From assembly GCF_018687715.1 (NCBI RefSeq), contig NC_056759.1, positions 6,611,501 to 6,675,500 on the forward strand: a DNA stretch of 64,000 nt, read 5' to 3'. Shown piece by piece: positions 1 through 9,760 of this stretch. Every line of letters begins with the position of its first letter. The stretch's first letter is position 1. Made by a program: the position numbers and the translations under genes. Source of the DNA: Carya illinoinensis (Eukaryota; Streptophyta; Magnoliopsida; Fagales; Juglandaceae). The notes under the pieces were generated by a model. The model ran no database searches, was not told the origin of the DNA, and was given only the letters and a program-made list of their open reading frames with translations.

Positions 1-90
1 AAAAAATAATATTTTATTTAACTTTCAACTTTCATCTAAAATAATTCTATCTCATGTCATTATCCAAACCGCATCTTAAAGCGATTCATA
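1..90. repeat. Right part of a Tourist-like MITE
   Basis: AT-rich stretch ending in TCTCATGTCATTATCCAAAC, the same end as the other Tourist-like copies in this window (7246-7448, 51745-51982, 52267-52466). The left part lies outside the window. Confidence 0.5.
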
Positions 91-790
91 TCAGCAGACA
101 TAATTGCGGAGAATAAGAATTTAGAATTGGAAAATGCTTGGGATCCCACTAGGGGATCCTGCATGGAGCTCCTGCTCCTTTTGTCTTTTTAACTTATTAA
201 TTAAGAAAGTGTTGTTTAATAATATTGTAAATTTTTTTCTTTTTTAAAAATATTTTTCAGTGTTAAAAAAGTAACGTAAGAAAAACTTAAAAAAATGCAC
301 TAGCGGAATGAGGCAACATAGTCACTAACATTGTCCTTTAGAATTGTTTGTTTTAGCTTCTATGTTACCAATAGCCATAATTTTTTCCTTCTTTTGAGAT
401 AAATGTGAGTGTAATGGTTTGGTTTTGTTATTATTCTAAATTTCTGTATTGACTCATCCAAACTATTATTGTTTATTGGAGTAATAACTTGAACACCTCA
501 TTTTTGTAGCTTAATTATAATTAATTCCTCTTTAGGGCATTGCATCTCCGTCAATCATTGAATGAGTCTGGTGAAACATCGAGAATCACCTTGATTAAAT
601 TTTAAAATGGAGACAAGGTAGTTTCAATTGTTCTTCTAGATGTTTCAATTCTTTAATAATTTGTCCAATTGCTTCCTCGTTTTGGGGTCCCTTTCCTTCT
701 TTCGTGTACTTGGAATACAATTCAACCCTTAACTCTTTGTATTTTAAACTTAACTTTACTTGCTCTCGAATCGGTGGGAACATACATACA

Positions 791-826
<36 letters not shown>

Positions 827-2249
827 TATATAAAGTGTTTATATCACATAATTTCATTTATAAGATAAATTTTAAAATTTAAATCTTATAAATCAAATAT
901 TATTATTTAAGTAATATTAATAGTGTGTTCTATACAAATAATTTTTTAAGTATACAAGTCACAAAATTAGTTTTTTTATAAATTTAACATATATATATTA
1001 ATAAATTTTTGGGGGCTCCAACCCAAAGGGTGATTCCGGGGATTACGCCCCTGTACAGATGGAACATGTGCTTAACTTGTTTTTTTATTTCTTTTCTTAA
1101 GAAAATGGTAATAAAGTGAAGATCAGTTGCTACTTCGCCCTCGATGTGACTATTTTAAATCCTCGTTACGGAGTTTCAAGGCCGGGAGTCACGCTGATGA
1201 AGACATACTTGACATTCGCTCCAACTTATGGGACCCGTCTCGCATTAAATCATGTGGGAGGTATATCATACTTTTATATATATCGATGATTACTCTAAGG
1301 AAAGTGTGGAAAAATTCTTGAAGTCAAAAGATTAAATTTTTATGGGCATTCAAGCATTTCAAGACCGAGGTGGAGAAAGAAACCGAAAGGTGCATGAGTG
1401 CGGCGGGTGTATGTTGCGTGTTGGTAAAGAGCTTTGTTATATAACTTATCTTGTGAACAGGTCACATTCGGCTGCACTGAGAGAGTCAGAGAAACAATAA
1501 AAGTGAGATCCATAAAATACGTGGAGAATTATTATAGACATTCCCTCAAGGCTGATCTTTACCACAGGTACTTAATTTGGTTATAAGTGAATTTGAAAAA
1601 TATTTAAATATTGAGTTAAAATAACTCATAAAAATGAAGGACTAATAATAAATATTAAATAGGAATGGCTAGTTTCGAGTTACACAGGGCAAGGGCTTCC
1701 AAGCCCACACCACATCTGAGCAAATACAACACAATATTTTAACAATTATTTTAGAGCCTACTCACCCTCTATTTTTTCTTAATTAATTAATTTAGTTTTG
1801 AGAGTTGAGACAATTACAAGGTCACTCTGTTAACAGTTATCTTCAAGGAAAAATGCCAGGTAAGTAGACAGAGAGGAATGATCGACAAGGGTCACCGATA
1901 GGACATTCTATTTTTTTTTTTTTTTAAATAGGTGGGGTGTTGAGGTGTTGGGAGGTTGTGTAGATTTTTTCAAGAACAATATGAGAACAAAATTCAGTAT
2001 TTCTTCCAACAGGCTGTTGTCATTCATGAAACACACCATGCCATGCATTTTTCTACTCTGGAATTAAACCATCCAAGAGTTCAAAACCAAACAAGAGATA
2101 GCATCTCAACATCTAGAGTTTTTGGGCAGTTAAAGAATGATAGAACCCCTGCCAGGAACAAGAAATGCAATCAAAAACCCTATCCAAGACTGTTTGATTG
2201 TATCTGAAACCACAATTAACAATAACATAACCCCCCGCAACTGTCATCT
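91..2249. other. Spacer downstream of DRE2
   Basis: No gene recognised. It holds a repeat at about 125-345 that recurs near 43120-43330 (shared TTAAGAAA(A/G)TGTTGTTTAA and CATTGTCCTT blocks), a CATA/TA microsatellite at 781-832, and a charged open stretch on the minus strand at 600-775 (contains KYKELRVELYSKYTKEGKG) that looks like a decayed exon but that I cannot name. The part next to 2249 is probably the DRE2 3' UTR. Confidence 0.5.
781..832. repeat. (CATA)n then (TA)n microsatellite
   Basis: About ten CATA/TACA units followed by TA units. On the minus strand it gives a false MYVCMYVC peptide. Confidence 0.95.
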
Positions 2250-4596
2250 TTATATGTCTGCTGCAAGGAAGTTCCCAGATAGTGATACCTGCATAAAGAG
2301 ACAATAAGTATATAATGCTTGTTTCTCAATTAAATACATCCCTAAAATTGAGCGGAACGGAGGGGGGTGCGCTTATGATTTCATGGAGTACCTTCTCGCC
2401 CAGTTTGAATGGTGGAAGACCCTTGTAAGGGCATGTACTGCACCGAAAAGCATCCCCGAGTCCACACTGCAGGTTGCAGAAAACTTTCAAAGTATTGTAA
2501 CATTTAAGAAAGAAAAGTGATTGAGATATGTTCGAGCAGCAAGCAATTGAATGCATTACAAAGTAGATAACTTTGACATTTCTTTAGCTCCTAAGATCTA
2601 CCGAGTAAATTTTGATCTTTGATCATTGTGTACTTTTATAGGACAACAATTACATAAGCAACGCTACTTTTAACCCTTAGCTCGGAAACACGCTACCATA
2701 AGTCTATAAACATTTTTTTAGTATGTGAAAAACCAATAAAACCGACTCCAAATAAAAAACAATTCCAATATGATCAGTATCTAAAATTTCACCTCTGATC
2801 ATCCTGGACTTTAAACATACCTAAAAGTAACACCACTATAACCTTTTATGACAGCATACCAGCTACATGTATGGGTATGCCACTTCAATCGTTCCAAAAT
2901 GGTTGAAGAAAAATCAACATATGCAGCCAAAAAAGTCACTCCATTCAGCAAACAATATTCATAACAAACACTATGAGACATACACTGCCACAAGCTGATT
3001 GAGGATTATTGATCTGCTCCGCAGTCGGTCCTATCTGTACTTTTTCCTCTACTTCAGCCCTCCCACACGTGCAGTTTTTGCAAGCTTTCCTCGTGCTTCC
3101 AACTTCACAATCATCAACTGTACAAGCATATTGTTGCAAAATATATGCAAATACAAAGTTCAGGGAAAAAGAAGAGGACAAGAGGCAGCAGGACTCCCAA
3201 AAATAAACAAGATAATTGTTTAAGTGGTATTTGTCTAACCCAGTGTTATCTTCTTCTTTTTTCTTATACATAACCCTGGTTTTTATCTTACCCAGTGGTA
3301 TTTGTGGTTTCTTCAAGTCTTCTTCACTTAATAGGCTATCTTCATCTATCAGGTCCAAATCATCATCGATCTGGACTTTAAGTGAACTTTTTGTGGCCTT
3401 CTTGATAGCAAATGAGGAACCAATCTTCCAAGAAGGCTTCTTAGCCTTGACCTGGGCAAAGAGGACACCAAAATTCAACTGACTAGCAAAAACAGGCATT
3501 GCAGATATAAACCTTCCTATTTAGGTTATTCTTCACACCCAAAAAATAATAGCAAGCCTCTAAGTCAAGGAAGTAGCATGAGAAAGTACCATTGATTTTT
3601 GTTCAAGAAATTCTACTTCTAAGAACCCCACCAAAAGTAATTTGCGCTGAAGAGTAGAGGTTGTCTGCAAGAAAGCCCTAGTGAGTCTTGCTGCAAAATA
3701 ATTTAATGAAGTCATATACAACTCCAAAAAAATTACCTTGTCTATTTCACCTGCCACAGACTGAGAAGTGCCATGAATTAAGATTGTGCCAGCAGGCTTC
3801 AACACTCTAGAGACTTCCTCAAACAACCGATCGCTGGGAAATTCGGCTGATCTCCAGATACAAATAACATAATCTAGAGAGGAAGCCTCCACAGGTAGCT
3901 GATCTATTGTAAGTCAAGACCAAAATTTGAAGACAGTCGTGAACAGAATATTTATATAAGAACATACGTAAGACAATATAATCAACAGAACAGGGTTTTC
4001 TCCATGAAAAATATGCTAGAATAGGGAAATCATAATTCTGCATCATATAAGAGCTTCTCAAACCAAATATGAACAGTCATAATCCAATAAAAGATCACGA
4101 AGATTTTTCCATAACAAGAAACACAAAAAAGGATGGGTAGTGCTACTATGCCGCCCAGGTTTGCCCACTGGTTGTGCCCCTAGTACAAATTGCACTTTTT
4201 TGTTTTTTGCTTTTTCTCTCAAATATTTTTAAACATCTTTAAATATTTTTTAAAAAATAAAAAAACCAATACACTAATGATCACTTCCTTAATCATTAAG
4301 TAAAAAAAAAAGTTAAAAAATAAAATAAAATACATGAGCAGTCAAATTGAGGGGTCAAACTTAGGCAGACATAATATCATTTTTCGAAAAGGATATAAAT
4401 GATAAATGATATCCAATTATTTTTATACTTGAGTTAAAATAGAGAAATCTGTTGCGTACCGATGCTACAAACACGTAACAGGCAACGAGGAAAAACAAAA
4501 ATCACACGACACAAGGTTTACGTGGTTTGACAATGTATCTATGTTTATGGAGCTGTAGAGGATTTTATTCAATACAATGTAGGAATAATGTGGAAC

Positions 4597-4661
<65 letters not shown>

Positions 4662-7600
4662 GTTGTCTCTCTTTGTCTATGCCATTCAACTCTCCTCAAA
4701 ATATCTCTAAAAAACATATATAACACACATATATATAGGCAAGCGGCAAAAACCCTAGAAAAACAAATTTTGGGTTATTTGCTCGAGCAACTCTATGCTG
4801 ACCTATTGCACGACTATCAAGTAAGCTTTCTATTTTGCATTTTCTTAGCTCACAAATTAGGCTCCACAAACACAACAATCTCTCACTTTGAGACTGATTC
4901 AACCACAACCGTTAGCCACTATCTCCAACACAAGCCCTTCACACTTTGTAGCTCACAACTCCTGTCTTCAAGCTAGAAGACCATATGAAGTCATGCATGA
5001 CTTCAGTTCCTCAAGCGTAGTTCCCTCAATTAACACATTTGCTGGCAACTCACAAGTTCCACTATACTAGGAATACCTGGTCTCATACCGACCTTGGTAC
5101 ACATCAGAGAACCTGTAGCTAAGGCCTCATTCTTTGATTTGGGCGACTGATCTCACCTCTTGTTGCCATCTTGTTTAGCCTTCAGTCAATGTGCCATCTT
5201 CTGTGCAAAACCTACTTCCTCCTTGGAAGTCCAGTCGGATTCTTGACAATTGACTCCCACTTGCTCGAATTCCCATCTAGCAAGATTTTCCTGTAATTGT
5301 GTAGGTCTGGTCATCCTGGAAGCCCTACGAGTAGCAATTGTAGGTGTAGAGGATCTTAGATCACCATACGTGCTCTCCTCGTCTCTCAAACCTTTGCTCT
5401 GTGGTCTCATGAAATTTATCCAACCTCACAGATTTAGATTCATAAGGAACTATAAAACTGACCCCTTTTTACTTCCCTGACCTCACATTCAAAAGTGTCT
5501 TCCCGTTCTGATTCATGTGACCAAGCTTGTTGTGTTGCAACTCTGTATTATTCTTTGCTTCTATGACAACAATCACATCACTTGATCCAAATGTCATATA
5601 CAAAGTATATGCCCTCTAACCACGTGTGATACCCCCATATGATAAGGATAAAGATAAGGATAGGTGGTGTATGGGATCTTACATTGCTTGAGAATGAGAA
5701 ATTCTTGCTCTTTATGATATTTCAATGGGGCCCAATTGTATCAATGACTAGTCCTTTTTGAAGTATAGACTATATGGTTTGGGCCTCCTATTAAAATGTT
5801 ACAAATGATATCAGAGCCTATCTAAACCATAAATGTAGGACTTGAGCCCTACCCAAGCTTTTGAATTTCGTTCCATTTCGATCAGAATGGCTGGAATTTA
5901 CCAGAACGGAATTTTCCGTTCCAGTGTAGTGCCCGGTACACTCTACAACCCCATTCCGTTTCGCTTCAAATTCCAGTCCCATTTTGGCCATTCCTGTCCT
6001 TTTGGCCGAAATTGAGCGTTTCGGTCTCCATTCCGTTTCGGACAATTTTTGTAATTTTCTTATACTTAGATGGCATTTTTATAAATTTTAAATCCAAATG
6101 GTATTTAATTCATTCTAAATATAAAACATATTTATATAATTTTATTTTATTTTTATAATTTTAAATATTTCCCCTCATTCTCTATTTTTTAATTATTATT
6201 ATTTTTAATAATTTATCTATTCTTTAATTTTTTTCTTTATTTTTGTGTCTTAACTCAAGTTTGTATTTTTTTCAATATATATTCATTTTATAAATCTTCG
6301 ATTCTTCTATATATATATACATATACATAATACACACTTACATATATATGTATTTATTTTATTAGTTGTTAGTTTTTATATACATATAAATATTTATATA
6401 TAATATATAATTAATCTCGAAATAGTACACCGAAATGTATCGGTACCGAAATATTCTGTTCTAGTGCCTCAACCAGAATGGTCTCCGGAACAGATTTCAA
6501 AACTTAGGCCCTACCACCTAAAATGGACTAACCCAACGAAGATGTCAGGAATTTAAAGGGGGAGATTGTTATACCCTATATGATAAGGATAATAGTAAAT
6601 GGTGTATAAGATCCCACATTGCTTGAAAATGAAAAGTCCTTGCTCTTTATAATGTTCCAATAGGGCTTCAATTGCATCATTGACTAATCCTTTTAAAGTA
6701 TAGACTATGTGGTTTATGTCTTCCATTGGGATATTACACCACGAGCCAAGATCATCAATCCTTTTGTAACCTTTCACATACCTCCTGAAAAGACTACGGA
6801 GTGATTGCTATCATCAACTTGTCCCACAAAAATTAGGTTTTTCTTCAACTTGGTTACTCAGGAGTGTGTCCAACTTTCTGCAAAATCCACAAATTCCTGT
6901 TTGGGAGTATGATGCGCAAATCCCCCCACTTCTCCCACATCCAATGCTTCTCCATCAGCCATGTGCACCTAACCAAAATTACCAACAATATAGCTCTGCA
7001 CGATTTCTCGGTGTGAAGTTGAATGGAACGAAACCCTAGGATCAAACACCCAATTGGCAACCGGACTATGAACTACAAGAAATAGAGCATCCTTTATTTC
7101 TTCAGTTATCACATTCTTCGGATTTCGACAATCTCTTTCAATGCGGCCCATCTTGTCACAATTCCAGCAAGTGATTTGCTCCCTAGACCTTAACTTGCTA
7201 TTGTCCCTATTTTTAAACTTTGACCTGTTATGTCTACCATCCTAAGGTACTATTTGAATAGTAAGCTGAGCTGAGATAAGATGAAAGTTGAATAAAATAT
7301 TGTTAGAATATTATTTTTTTAATATTGTTATTATTTTGAGAGTTGAAAAAGTTGAATGTTTTTTTATTATATTTTGTATGAAAATTTAAAAAAATTGTAA
7401 TAATAAAATCAGATGAGATGAAACATTTTCACTATCTAAAAGGGAACCTAAGTGTCAACGTTTAGGGCAAAACCCAATCCTGAAATGTCTCCAAAATCTC
7501 TTCTTTGCAATTCCTCAGGAAAAATCAAATCTCGGATGTTGTCGTATTTTAACTTCATCTTATCGGTAGAAATGCTTACAGTTATTGTCAAGGCCTTCCC

Positions 7601-8261
7601 AACCATTCAACAATGACGCCAATAGGATCAATGCTCGAGTCTCATCATCAAACTTAATTTCGATATATGACAATTGGTTTGTGATGACGTTAAACTCATT
7701 CAGATGTTGGGCAACAGATATAATTTCTGCAATCTTGAGGTTGAACAGTTTCTTCATCAGATGCACCTTTTTATTCGCCGATAGATTTTTCATACAAACT
7801 AGGCAAAGTTGCCATGAGGTCAACTATAGTCTTCTCCTTGATAACATTGTTTGCAACTGATCTTGATAGAGTGAGCCTTATAACTCCTAGGATCTGTCGA
7901 TCTACCAAGTTCAAATCAACATCCTCCATGTTGTCCAGCTTCTTTCCCAACAGAGGAAGATTGAGCCTCTTCCCATAGAGATAATCCTCGATCTGCATCC
8001 TCCAGTACTTGAAGTCCGTGACATCAAACTTCTCGATTCCAAACTCCACTTCGTCTCCTACCATCATTCTTCATTCGGACCTGAACCTTGGCTCTTAATA
8101 CCAGTTATTGTGAAACAATGCTATAGACAAGTAACATGCAACGAGAAAAAATAAACAATCACAAGACACATAGTTTACATGGTTCGGCAACGTGTCTACG
8201 TCTACAAAGCTGCAAGGGATTTTATTAAAAAAAAAAAGTAGGAGCATCGTGGCACAATACA

Positions 8262-8309
<48 letters not shown>

Positions 8310-9488
8310 CACACACACACACAAGGGTTATCTCTCTTTGTTTCAGTCATTCAACTCATCTTAAGATATCTCTAAAAAACATATATAACACATATACATA
8401 GGCAAGCGGCAGAAACCTTAGAAAAATAGATTTTGGGTTATTCGCTCTAGCGACTTAATGAGTGAGCCTCAAGCAAACTCTTTGCTTGAGTTTCACTTGA
8501 GCGACCTATCACATGACTATCAAATGAACTTTCTGTCCAACACTACACAAAAAACTTCAACCATAAAATAAAATCCTATCTTCAAAAACAGTCATGTACA
8601 ATGCAGTATTGCATTCATGAGTTAAAGGCATACATTCTTCTTTGTGGATAAATAAAAGAGCCAAGAAACATACTCAAAGAAGACGCTTGAGTGATAATTT
8701 GAGGATTGCATTGTTCAACCCCTGTAATCCCAAGCTCAGCAACAGCAGTAGAAACAGCAGTGACTGATAGAACTGCATCATCCGTAAATGCCAGCACACT
8801 ACCTTGCATTGTGGTGTTATCCTGCAAAAGACGATTTCAGATGTAAAAAAATGTGAACAGATGCTCAGTGGACTTTCAATCTTCATTCGCCAGTCAAATA
8901 ACACAACGCATACTTCACGCAAGATTTTGAGGGAACAGCCTGATGCCTAACACATGAGACCCAATAATAAGGACCAAACAACAAAAAGAACAAAAAACAA
9001 AAAAATAAAATCGACAGCCTAAAACACCAACTGCCACAGATACACCGAGTTTTAGAAAACACGTAGGAAAGATATATTATTAAAAAAAAAAAAAAAAGTT
9101 TTGTCACAAAGCAGTCTAGAGCCTCGGGCACCAAGTGCTAAAATATTCCCTTTCAACGTGATAATTCTAGAAAATCTTTATTCATCAATACATTACGCAG
9201 GTTTAATCCATCCATCCACCGATTCGTAGACAAGGCTAGAATATTTAATACTTTTTTTCATTTTAACTCTCTTGCTAAGGTTTCTGGGCAACCAAAACTC
9301 GGTTTAGCGAAACCAACATAAGAAAACAAAAGGGCCACAGATGAAGAGGAAGAAGAAATCGAGAAATATAGCAATAAAATTAAGATTTAAAGGCAATCAG
9401 AGAAATGCGTTTGGATCTGATAACAGTACGGAAAGAAGAAGAAGAAGAAGAAGAGGAAATCAGAAGGAAAAGAAAAGGGACTCACCAT
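2250..9488 (-). CDS. DRE2: Anamorsin homologue DRE2 (CIAPIN1), cytosolic Fe-S assembly
   Basis: Electron-transfer Fe-S protein of the cytosolic iron-sulfur assembly pathway; in the known family it works with the diflavin reductase TAH18/ATR3. Coding exons, 5' to 3': 9488-9486 (only the ATG), 8821-8674, 3903-3737, 3664-3590, 3451-3292, 3117-2984, 2466-2392, 2288-2250. All introns are GT..AG, phases match, and the total is 801 nt, 266 aa. The N-terminal methyltransferase-like domain is residues 1 to about 125. The C-terminal domain has both cluster motifs: C188-x8-C197-x2-C200-x-C202 and C227-x2-C230-x7-C238-x2-C241, and it ends with the family tail [11 protein letters not shown]. Odd points: exon 4 must use a donor about 9 codons earlier than the family boundary, because the usual one is lost and a TAG follows. 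Intron 2 is 4.77 kb and full of transposons. Probably functional. Confidence 0.9.
4450..4877 (-). repeat. 3' LTR of the copia element
   Basis: Aligns to 8109-8549: GATGCTACAAACACGTAAC matches ATGCTATAGACAAGTAAC, and the flanks of the CT tract and the GGCAAGCGGCA block also match. It contains a (CT)n tract at 4601-4659. Many mismatches indicate an old insertion. Confidence 0.8.
5625..6738 (+). mobile_element. TRIM element (miniature LTR retrotransposon)
   Basis: Direct LTRs 5625-5803 and 6567-6738, starting TGTGATACCC and TGTTATACCC and ending TTACA. The first LTR is followed by the primer-binding site TGATATCAGAGCC (5806-5818). The second is preceded by the polypurine tract AAAGGGGGAGATTG (about 6555-6568). 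Both sides carry the 5-bp target duplication CCACG (5620-5624 and 6739-6743). Removing the insert at 5854-6507 and one copy of its 8-bp duplication leaves about 450 bp with only about 100 bp between LTRs and no coding capacity, the classic TRIM layout. It sits inside the copia remnant. Confidence 0.9.
5854..6507. mobile_element. hAT-type non-autonomous element nested in the TRIM
   Basis: An exact 8-bp direct repeat GCCCTACC flanks it (5846-5853 and 6508-6515). Ends are inverted: CAAGCTTTTGAATTTCG on the left, CTAAGTTTTGAAATCTG read inward from the right. Further inside, both arms carry related GTTCC...ATTCTGG blocks. 654 bp, no coding sequence. The 8-bp duplication indicates the hAT superfamily. 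Confidence 0.75.
7246..7448. mobile_element. Tourist-like MITE (PIF/Harbinger type)
   Basis: About 203 bp with imperfect inverted ends (GGTACTATTTGAATAGTAAG and GGTTCCCTTTTAGATAGTG), an AT-rich middle and a TAA duplication on both sides (7243-7245, 7449-7451). TAA/TTA duplications are typical of PIF/Harbinger MITEs. It interrupts the copia remnant. Confidence 0.75.
7560..8067 (-). pseudogene. Copia gag remnant (UBN2-type)
   Basis: Two overlapping minus-strand open stretches in different frames, 8067-7771 and 7823-7560, together give a copia gag: [17 protein letters not shown], then a region with [10 protein letters not shown], then [19 protein letters not shown] and [13 protein letters not shown]. 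At least one frameshift separates them. The start lies close behind the primer-binding site, as expected. Confidence 0.75.
8109..8549 (-). repeat. 5' LTR of the copia element
   Basis: Partner of 4450-4877. It contains (TC)n at 8265-8306 followed by (AC)n to about 8323. It is followed on the minus strand by the primer-binding site at 8103-8090. Confidence 0.8.
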
Positions 9489-9760
9489 GCGATCACAAGT
9501 AGGAGCTAACGAAAATCAGAAACCCTAAAGAAGAGAAAACCTTTTGGCTACTTTCTCTATTCCTCGTCAAAATTACCGCGTGATTTTGCGTAGAGCTGTA
9601 TTAATAGCGAATCACTAAGCGGGGTGGTTGGGTGGAGAGTGCGTCTGTTTCTCTTTTTTAAAAAAAATTAGAATGTGGAGGAGGGATTACGTGTGTTAAT
9701 CGACTGTGTCGCCGCCACGGGAAAGGCCAAATCAGATGATGACGTCGGGCTCAACGCGTG
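9489..9760 (-). promoter_or_regulatory. DRE2 5' UTR and proximal promoter
   Basis: Upstream of the DRE2 ATG at 9488. The sequence is purine-rich near the gene and then holds GATGACGTCGG (about 9738), a TGACG/C-box-like element. The transcription start is not fixed; about 9600 is a guess. Confidence 0.4.

Larger units (their letters stand above)
4450..8549 (-). mobile_element. Ty1-copia retrotransposon, deletion derivative, in DRE2 intron 2
   Basis: Two diverged LTRs (4450-4877 and about 8109-8549) align over most of their length, including a CT microsatellite and a shared GGCAAGCGGCA block. Orientation is minus: a primer-binding site TGGTATTAAGAGCC (like initiator tRNA-Met) lies at 8103-8090, inside the 5' LTR, and a purine-rich tract lies at about 4890-4878. 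Between them on the minus strand are gag (8067-7560, [12 protein letters not shown]), a zinc-knuckle remnant ([10 protein letters not shown]), protease-like ([19 protein letters not shown], about 7090-7030) and the pre-integrase box ([11 protein letters not shown], about 5540). No integrase core or reverse transcriptase is visible, so it cannot move alone. It is interrupted at 5625-6738 and 7246-7448. No target-site duplication was found. Confidence 0.85.

Noticed and set aside
3216..3482. Plus-strand frame of 88 aa
   Set aside because: Antisense shadow of the DRE2 exon at 3451-3292.
2945..3499. 184-aa minus-strand open frame starting MPVFASQLN
   Set aside because: It is two DRE2 exons plus the intervening intron read through; the splice sites inside fit the family exactly.
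4465..4689. Open frame with a long Arg-Glu repeat
   Set aside because: It is the CT microsatellite of the copia LTR read as codons.
4450..8549. Full-length, active copia element
   Set aside because: No reverse transcriptase or integrase core seen, several frameshifts, diverged LTRs and no matching target duplication.
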